A DNA stretch of 64,000 nt from Varanus komodoensis (taxonomy: Eukaryota > Chordata > Lepidosauria > Squamata > Varanidae): positions 52,326,874-52,390,873 of the forward strand of contig NW_025335268.1 of assembly GCF_004798865.1 (NCBI RefSeq), given 5' to 3'. Every line of letters begins with the position of its first letter. Positions within the stretch are counted from its first letter, which is position 1. Both the position numbers and the translations under genes were made by a program. The notes below the pieces were generated by a model. That model saw nothing but the letters and a program-made list of their open reading frames with translations. It made no database searches and was not told the origin of the DNA. Positions 56,918 through 64,000 of this stretch are shown piece by piece.

Positions 56918-57215
56918 GAATATGAGAAGAACCCTGCTGGGTCAGACCAAGGGCCTCTCTAGTCCAGCACTCGGTTCATGCAGCAGCCAATCGGCTCCCT
57001 GTGAAAACCCGCAGGAGTGCGTGAGTGTAACCCCCTCTTTCCACCAAGTTTCCCAGAAACTGGTGTGCACAGGCAGGCCACCTCTGATGCTGGAGAAAGC
57101 CTAGAACCAGCCAGGGCTACTAGCCACTGATCGCCTTCTCTTCCATGGATTTGGCCGATCCCCTTTTAAAGCCATCCAAGCGGCTGGCCATCTTGGCCTG
57201 CTTACTGCCTCCCCT
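56918..57215 (-). mobile_element. CR1-family LINE 3' end fragment
   Basis: The plus-strand text 'gagaagaaccctgctgggtc', 'agaccaagggcctctctagt', 'gctactagccactgatcgcc' and 'ccccttttaaagccatccaa' is the reverse of a common squamate CR1 3' region. It is the same family as 63755-63925. It is 5'-truncated and followed directly by an L2 tail. Confidence 0.75.
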
Positions 57216-57217
57216 CT

Positions 57218-57350
57218 TAGCCCATATGTTGCTATATCCCATGGGATATGCACAAAGACTTATTTTATGCCTCTATACTGCCCAATAGCTTAAGCTTTCT
57301 GGGTCGTTAAAGACAATTAAAATACAACACTTTTAATAAACTTTAAAGTG
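57218..57350 (-). mobile_element. LINE 3' tail, L2/CR1-like
   Basis: 'tatgcctctatactgcccaa', 'tagcttaagctttctgggtc' and an AT-rich run with 'aattaaaatacaac' mirror, in reverse, the tail at 48.33-48.45 kb. Confidence 0.6.
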
Positions 57351-57433
57351 CACAACTTCAGTATAAAAATGAACATGAAAAAAAGGTAGGTGCAGTACTA
57401 GGGTTAGGACAAAACTCACCGGAATCCCTTCCT

Positions 57434-57850
57434 CTAGGATGCATGGATTTCGTCTCGTGCATGGCCCAGTCCTGCAAAAAAGCCAAATTGAGATGAAACC
57501 TGTGAACGCTCGTGGGAGAAAGGTTGCACAACTGGCCGCCTTCTGTGTCGGGTGCAGCAGCACAGAGTCTGCTGCAGAAGGCAAGGGATGCTGCCTGCGC
57601 ACTGTTTCATGGGGTTCCGTCTCTGGGGAGGCCTGTGCAAACAACAAAAGCAGCGGCATGTGGCATGGAAGCGGTAAGGAAGAAGGACGCTGCTCGCCCA
57701 GGGCATGGACTTTGTTCCTGGTGAGCGCCCCGTGCATGCTGGCCATGCGCTCTGGGAACTCGGACTCAAGGCCGCAACAAAGCTGCAAAGGAGTCTGGGC
57801 TGCAAAGGCCAGGAAACCCATTGGATTCCCAGCCTCAGCGTGGAGTTCTC
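57434..57850. promoter_or_regulatory. small CpG-rich patch
   Basis: I count 17 CpG dinucleotides in about 345 bases (57434-57779), against very few in the flanking kilobases. Three reading frames (two minus, one plus) stay open for about 145-160 codons, which the base composition explains. There are donor-like words at 57676 (GCG|GTAAGG) and 57719 (CTG|GTGAGC). It could be a small CpG island with a promoter, or the GC-rich interior of an unknown element. No TATA box or recognised exon is visible. Confidence 0.4.
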
Positions 57851-57900
57851 CCCATCTCTATGCAGTACCAAGGTTTAAAATATAGAGACAGACTGAAAAC

Positions 57901-60839
57901 AACAGAAACTGCCAGACAAAAATTCCCAAGGGAAAAGTGACAGGGGCAACAAGGTCTGGTTATAGCCGGCCAAAGGCAATGTGCTGCCGGGGGCAGAATT
58001 CCCCACCCACCATCACTATGGCCAGCACCTTAAACAGGCTTGCTGGGCCATACAGACCCCATCCATTGGCCTGTATGGTTCCCGTCTTCGTCTACTCACC
58101 TTTATGGTTCGACCTAAAACGGGTTCCTTAAGCTTGTTGCACAACAAGACTAGCCTGAATCATGAGACTGCGGTCTTGTCACAGACTTCTCTTTTCACCA
58201 TTTCACCACTGGTTCTTCTGAGGCTTTAAAAGTACTTTTTCGGCCAGAGGTGATCCCAGTTGCAAAACTTGTACCTTTTTAGGAATGTTTCTAAAAGTCA
58301 ACTATGACCTGCATAAGGAAGTGGCCACAGTTCAGCATTTTCCACTGAATGCAAACTTTGTCTGTGGGTGAGGCTCATGATTACAGAAAAGGGCTAACCG
58401 ATTGGTTTTCTGTTAGGGAGTCTTAAGGGATTTATTCAGTCCACATTTTTTAATTGAACCAATCTAATTCACACTTCCCGGTCAAATATGCAGATTGGAA
58501 TGTAATCATGCTTTAGTTTTCACACCTCTCTGAATCTAACAAGATAGCTTTTGGCTGGAAAAGTATACCAAATGCATATTAAAATGCATATTTAGGGTGG
58601 AATGCTTACGTAAGTGTAAAAAAAGTGTCTTGTGGAAAAAAATGCAAGATTTAGGGCTTTTTAAAAATGCTGCTTGATTCAGAAATAGGAAAGAACATAT
58701 TAATGAAGGTATATGTGTGAAAATAACAAATGCAAGAAATAAACTGACCCCTCCCTATGTCCGTAAGTAAATGGTTAAGGAACGCTGTACATAACACCTG
58801 GAATTATCAAACTATTACATGCTAGTACACGAATATTCAGCAATTGTGCTGAATTGCAGGTGAATTTTTGTTGATCCATGCTGTTGTATTTGGTTCATTG
58901 CCTTTTTTCTCTCCTGTCTCAGTCTTGCATTTTTGTCTCTGGCTTGCAGCATCATCTTCTCATGATATTTTTTTCCAGCAATAAGAATCCATGTGGTGAC
59001 TTTGCCTTGTAATTCTTGAGTTTCAGATCTTCCAAAAAATGCTCCAGGAGGTCAGACTTATTTTTCACCAAGTATTAAACTAGATAGCCCCCCAACAAAT
59101 AAGAAGTCCATTTTAAAATATGCTGAAAAGTAAATCTGACCATCTTTTGATGCTCTTACAGGCTACACAAGGATGGCCAAGGAAGGGCACAAAGTGAATG
59201 TTGTTGTGCCGTTGGTTGATACTGGTTGGTGCAGCCTGATGAATACTTTTGTGCATACAAGAGCTGCACCTCAAGTGACCCCAGTGAAAGCATCCTGGAA
59301 TGATACAGATCCCAGGTCTTCCCCTTGTCCCTTGGTTTGCCTCCTATCAATTCACCAAAGGGATAGTTTATGAATTCTGCTTATGGAAGAATTCCAGCTC
59401 AGGGATGGCTTAAGTGCTGGTGTGCCCCACATTTCTCAGCCAACACTGTGGAATAGTAGCCAAAGAGATGACATTTAGAGGTTTAAGCGAATATATGCTT
59501 GATTGTTCTGCTCTGTTTTTGAAATTTTGGCCCTCTATCTTTGCCTTATCTCCCTCCCCGCCATTGTAATGTGTCTCCCAAGAACTTCTGGAAAACAGAA
59601 TACAGCTCTCTGGCTGAAAGAACGTTACTGCAGCTATGTAGGGTGGAATCATAGGCATCTGCATCACTCACACACATACTTCTTTTGGTCAGATTTTTAG
59701 AAGTTTCTCCAAAATTGTTTTTAGCTTCTACAGAGCACAGAAAATGTGAAACTTGTTTCCCTGCATTCAGTGACCTTAGAGAGACACACAGCTGGGAAAG
59801 GTTGCATGGAAACCTTGAACTTTAATATTAATAATAGCTCAGGCTGAACGTTCCTTAGAAAATATGTTATCTGTTGATTCTGCAGGGCACCGCACAGTAA
59901 AGACTATTATGCCAGGAGTCGATGATGTTCTGTTGACAGGAGATATCAGAACCCAGCCGTCAGTCCTAACGGCTCCTGTCAGCTACATGGCAGAATGGCC
60001 ATCTTTCCATCAGAGTTCAGGCAGTGACCTACAAGCTTGTAGCCTGAGATTATGATCCCCTGTTTGATCACAAAGCAGCGTTCCTCAAGCCACAAGCAAC
60101 TAACACAGCAGCTGACATCACAGAGGCTTACTTCTGGATTTGTTGCTACAGGCAACAGGTCAAAAATGATCAAATCCATGTCTGAGGACAGAGAAATGGA
60201 GCGGGAGAATGTATTTGAGAGAGTTGTGCAGGCGTTTTCTTTAAAAATGTTCCATCCACCTTCCTTAGGAGCTGTTTGGCTTCTTAAATCTCCTCATGAG
60301 CCATTTTGATGAGTACAACAGGATCATAAAGGTGTCGAATTTGTTCTGGGAATGTAAGCACAGCGCCAGAAGTTACATATTGGGATGAAGCAGCTCCTGC
60401 ACTTCACCTGTTTTTCTCACTAAAAACACTGGCACTTTGGCAAAGTTCAGTATATTCATTGTTCAAGAGCTGGCTGGAAACGAGCATATTAACAATTTTG
60501 TAGGCTGTGCTGCTGAGTACAAGATTACCGAGTACATCCATGTTATTGTTCTTCTCACCAGGTTCAGCAACCAGGTAGTAGTGTGTGTGCCACTTTGCTC
60601 CTGGAAAGTCAAATTATGCACAGCAAGGATCATGTTGAGCAAGAACACCCGGCTTAAATGGAGAAAATTCACATGAAATGACCATTTTGGTTAAACACGG
60701 AGCCTTCCAAAGCTCTTTTGCTGGTCTGTCATTTTGCCCCGACCCAGGCATCCCTGAATATAACAGCATGTATGTAAACTCCTATTTCCCCCTACCATAC
60801 AGAGCATTTCTGGGACACCAAGAAAAGAGTGTGGAAAAC
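57901..60839. other. long unannotated stretch
   Basis: AT-leaning DNA. 58.43-58.7 kb and 60.1-60.62 kb are unique and enhancer-like in texture. 58.57-58.70 kb (atgcatat-rich, then 'ctgcttgattcagaaatagg') shares wording with about 61.85-61.95 kb and may be an old dispersed repeat. No exon is recognised. Confidence 0.4.
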
Positions 60840-61010
60840 TCACACTGCCAAACAGGTGGGGAGGATAGAATATCCCAGTATCTCCCAGTAGGACTAGGAA
60901 AGAATTATGTTGGAAATCCTGGAGATCTGCTGCCAGTTCCTGTCACCAGCACAAGGCTAGGTAGACTAATGGGAATAAGGCAGCTTCATATGCTTTTTAT
61001 ATATGGAGAA
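60840..61010 (+). mobile_element. tRNA-derived SINE, fourth copy
   Basis: 'agtaggactaggaaagaatt', 'gaaatcctggagatctgctg' and 'ccagttcctgtcaccagcac' match the core shared with copies at 15.0 and 15.9 kb. The end 'gactaatgggaataaggcag' followed by cttcatatg matches the tail. The head is diverged. Confidence 0.7.
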
Positions 61011-62737
61011 AAGTCTGAGCTGCACTTCCTGAAAGGGAAATCTCAGTGTTGGATGAGTGAGAAACTCTCTCTCTAACGTAGAATAAAAAATTCCACTTGT
61101 AGGAGACAGCTCCTGTATGCAAATCTCCTCAGAATATGCAGTCTTAGAATATATAGCTTTCTCTCATTTCCCATCCTCTTCTGCAACATGAAGATAAAAA
61201 GAGCTACTTTGTTATTTCTTTGTGAGCAAATTCTGTGCATGCTTCTTTGGGAGTAATGTGGCTTGATTTGAAACAAACATAGGATTACTCTGATCATTGC
61301 AAATGCATATAATTTTCCACTGCCGTAATAGCTTTTTAGCAGACAAGTAGTATATAAATGTCAATAATAAATATAGTGATAATAAATGTTTTGTGCCATC
61401 AAGTCCAAAATGTCCTCTCCATGACATCCCTGCTTAGCTGTTATTTATACCTCAGTTCTGTTGAAATCAATGTTATTTGGGAAAACATATGACCCTCCTC
61501 TTGTGACCTTCCAAGGAGGATGTTGCTGGCACTCCTTAAAGGACTGTGTCGACAGCATCCTTCTCAAAAGCCTCTTCAGTTTCTTCAGGACATACCTATG
61601 AATGACGGTTGCCAGCAGCTTTTATCTGTGACCACAAGATGTTGACGACTGCTTTATAAAATGATTTTTGCCCCCTGGGCATAGGAACCCTTGTGGAATT
61701 GGATCTTCATGAATTCAAGTAAGAATTGGACAGATCTACACCTCCTGAACTAACGTGCAGATTGGAAGTGAGTTGTTCATAGGCTTTTGTCTTTCTGGAA
61801 TGTTGGAGCCCAATTCTTGGTTTTAAAAAAGGAAGCAAACATTTAAAAATGTATTTTGTGAGAAGATGAATTAGAATGCATATTTAGATATGCATTTGAA
61901 TACATATTTCATGCAGACATTACAAGGTGCAGATTGATTCAGGAGTGGGATGAAAAGGACATAAGGGTGAACATGCGAGATGACATGCATAGGAATAAAT
62001 GTGACTGCAAATAGACGGATTTATCCATCTCTGCTAGGAATGGCTCAGCATTCATCACACTACATTTTAAAGTGCTGGGTCTAACACTGCTTGATTCATG
62101 CTGCATTCTTCAAGCTGAGATTCCTTCCCAGTTTGGAATTTCTCCCTAGAGAGCCTTGATGGAAAGGAAAATGGGATCAAAGAGTGAATAAAGGGAAGGG
62201 GAGGTAAGAGGGAAACAAGAAAAATGAAAAAGCAATAGAAAAGAGTGCTCTCTTAAAGGTGAGTTGGAAATAATTTTAACTAAAATAAAAGGGCATGAAA
62301 GCAATAAAATGGTGCTCAGGATCCATTTGCTGTGTCTTCCTTAATAAGAAGCAAGTACAAAACTATGGTAGCTACTTCCAGATGATTTCTTCACACACTG
62401 CTTCAGCCTTGTATGTAACAGAAGTGCAGAGCAAGGTTATCTTCATGAGATGCACAGTGCTGTGGAGAGTAACTAATTGACATGCTTGACATGTCGGTAG
62501 GAGCTGTACCAAAGTGACAACTGTGCAAGTCAAAGTGACAACTGTGCAACTGCGCTAAGACCAAAACAAAATGAAGTAAAAGAAAAGAAAAGAATAAACC
62601 AACCAAGCGAAAGCTTTCTGGGATTTTTTCCCAAGCATGGCAACTTCTTTGTTGTGGTTACTCCTATGGGCTAACCTAGGAATTGCTTGAAAGGACATTG
62701 TGCCCGCATGAAAGCAGGCAGCAGTAAAACAGGTCTG
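61011..62737. other. no firmly recognised feature
   Basis: AT-leaning DNA. 61385-61410 ('ttttgtgccatcaagtcc') may start an old dispersed repeat. There is a 21-bp tandem duplication at 62510-62551. No exon is recognised. Confidence 0.4.
62510..62551. repeat. 21-bp tandem duplication
   Basis: CAAAGTGACAACTGTGCAAGT is followed directly by a copy with one change near the end. Confidence 0.92.
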
Positions 62738-62862
62738 GGGAGTGTGTCACCCTCCTGGGGTTCCTCAGCTTGCAAGTCCCATGAGCCCTGCATAGTCAAT
62801 GGACAGGGATGAAGGGTGTTGTAGTCCAACAACATCTAGAGGCCACATGTTCCTCAATCTTG
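62738..62862. mobile_element. palindromic hAT-like MITE
   Basis: The left end 'ctggggagtgtgtcaccctc' is mirrored by the right end 'tagaggccacatgttcctca', with 'gatgaagggtgttgtagtcc' and 'aacaacatctagaggcc' in the right arm. The family is the same as at 7.5 kb. Confidence 0.7.
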
Positions 62863-62892
62863 CATTAAGGATTCACCACCTCAGGAAAATTC

Positions 62893-62916
62893 TTAAGCAC
62901 TTTATAAAGTGCTTAA
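62893..62916. repeat. perfect 24-bp palindrome
   Basis: TTAAGCACTTTA at 62893-62904 is followed without a spacer by its exact reverse complement. It lies 30 bases beyond a MITE. It may be a protein-binding site or a chance inverted repeat. Confidence 0.9.
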
Positions 62917-63179
62917 TTTATAAATGCTATGACCAAGTGGCTTCCAAAGCATTTGGCTTGACCAGATCATTTACCTGAAAAATTACCCAGGGCAGTAACA
63001 TAAATATTGTCTGAAGATTCTTTTTCCAGAAAATGCTGCCTTTCACCAGATGCCCAGGTTGTTTCATTTTTTTCAGGGAATGGGACATTTCCTTTTTCTT
63101 TCAGAAAAACAAATGAACAAATCCAAATAAGTTGGCAATAGATTTCCTCTGTGGATCCAGCAGAATGCTCATGCAAATA
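62917..63179. other. no recognised feature
   Basis: AT-leaning unique-looking sequence. Confidence 0.4.
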
Positions 63180-63420
63180 ATACGTTCTGCATGCAAATGA
63201 TTGCTGCCTTTAAATCCAGATGAATGAAAGTACACAATCATTAATATGATTGCCTCTATCTGTTATCCCACATTCCTGTTGAAAAGGTGATATTTAATAG
63301 AACTGGTTTGAACAGCAGACAGATGTAGCATTTAAATGTTGCAATGTATTCCTCAATTTTATGGAAAAGTGTGCCAGACACCCTTCAGTGAACTGGCCAA
63401 ATTACTCAATACCATGAAAT
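63180..63420. promoter_or_regulatory. candidate conserved noncoding element
   Basis: An octamer-like ATGCAAATGA at 63190, CAATCATTAATATGATTG (a perfect 18-bp palindrome with TAAT cores) at 63236-63253, and GATATTTAATAG occur in unique DNA. Enhancer-like texture; conservation is untested. Confidence 0.25.
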
Positions 63421-63754
63421 CTTCCAACACAAATATTCAACCCATTCTAGGTAAGATGACTTGCAATTAAATACCAGTGAATGCTATTTAAATGTAAAGG
63501 GTTCCCTGCCTTCTGCTCCAAAAAGATTGACATATGTGTCTAATAGTTTCCAAAGCCTGTGTAATTGGATTCCTACCCCTTCGCTTTCCAAGTCACAATC
63601 CATTACATGTCAACGTTTTAATTTGTGCATTTCATTCATGCTCCCTTGTTTTCAAAAGATGGCACATTACTGGGAAGCCAAAGCCAATGCAGTGTGGACC
63701 CCAATTTAGATAAGTTTCAAAGGGAAGTAGGCAAATTCATGGAGATAAAACTAT
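63421..63754. other. no recognised feature
   Basis: AT-leaning DNA; nothing is recognised. Confidence 0.4.
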
Positions 63755-63925
63755 TGTGGTGGCTACACAAAATGTGTGGCGTGCCCCTGAACAGCTGTTG
63801 TTGAGGAGTAACACCAGGAGAAGATTGTCCTTGTGGACTGACTGGGGGCATCTGTCTACTGTGGCTGACAGAATGCTGGAGTAGATGGACCTTTGGACTG
63901 ATCCAGTGGGTTTCTGTGGGTTTTA
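63755..63925 (+). mobile_element. CR1-family LINE 3' end fragment
   Basis: 'gttgttgaggagtaacacca', 'gggggcatctgtctactgtg' and 'gctggagtagatggaccttt' followed by 'ggactgatccagtgg' are the plus-strand form of the CR1 3' region seen in reverse at 56.9 kb. It is severely 5'-truncated. Confidence 0.75.
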
Positions 63926-64000
63926 GTTGCTGCTCTTGCTTGGCTTGTGCCTTCCTCTTCTCCTCACAGGCCTGGAAACTCAAAAGGGTTCAACACAGGC

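Noticed and set aside
62508-62551. Tandem repeat as a CRISPR-like or satellite array
   Set aside because: Only two 21-bp units without spacers, in a vertebrate genome; a simple local duplication.

Overview
The window is vertebrate nuclear DNA from a squamate reptile (lizard or snake). The diagnosis rests on its interspersed repeats. It holds a Sauria SINE with perfect 10-bp target-site duplications, a Bov-B (RTE) 3' end and several CR1 pieces. It also holds an almost full-length L2-clade LINE, a family of tRNA-headed SINEs, and hAT-like and Tigger-like MITEs of the kinds common in squamate genomes. Base composition is AT-leaning with a few GC/CpG-rich patches. I found no bacterial-type operons, tRNA/rRNA genes or CRISPR arrays, and no exon of a host gene that I recognise. 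The most economical reading is a large intergenic region or intron.

Layout. 1-13.5 kb is mostly unique AT-rich DNA with a microsatellite, two weak LINE 3' tails, a palindromic MITE and one copy of an unidentified dispersed repeat (about 9.6-9.7 kb). 13.5-16.1 kb is repeat-rich: a CR1 fragment split by a later L2 insertion, then two tRNA-SINE copies. 17.35-18.6 kb looks like an old LTR-retroelement fossil on the minus strand. 18.6-32.7 kb is mostly unique, with two MITEs and a promoter-like or LTR-like block at 27.5-28.0 kb. 32.7-38.1 kb holds a hAT MITE with an 8-bp duplication, the Sauria SINE and a Tigger-like MITE with a TA duplication. 38.4-39.9 kb is AT-rich and is a candidate conserved noncoding stretch. 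40.5-46.9 kb is LINE territory, dominated by the L2 element on the minus strand (endonuclease and reverse transcriptase readable), which itself carries a 106-bp nested insertion. 48-52.9 kb carries CR1 on both strands, Bov-B, a SINE and an L2 fragment. 55.6-57.9 kb has the second copy of the unidentified repeat, a pair of open segments bounded by splice-like signals, a CR1/L2 tail block and a small CpG-rich patch. 58-64 kb is unique DNA with a SINE, a MITE, a perfect 24-bp palindrome and a CR1 3' end.

How the parts work together: the elements are mutually dependent transposons rather than a gene system. SINE tails resemble those of local LINEs, and nested insertions give a relative age order: CR1 older than the L2 inside it, and the main L2 older than the short L2 tail inside it. 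I see no convincing new biological system. The best leads are the unidentified repeat pair, the splice-bounded open segments next to a CpG-rich patch, the promoter/LTR-like block at 27.5 kb and the composite element at 42.4 kb. Family names come from recognition of consensus-like wording, not from a database search.
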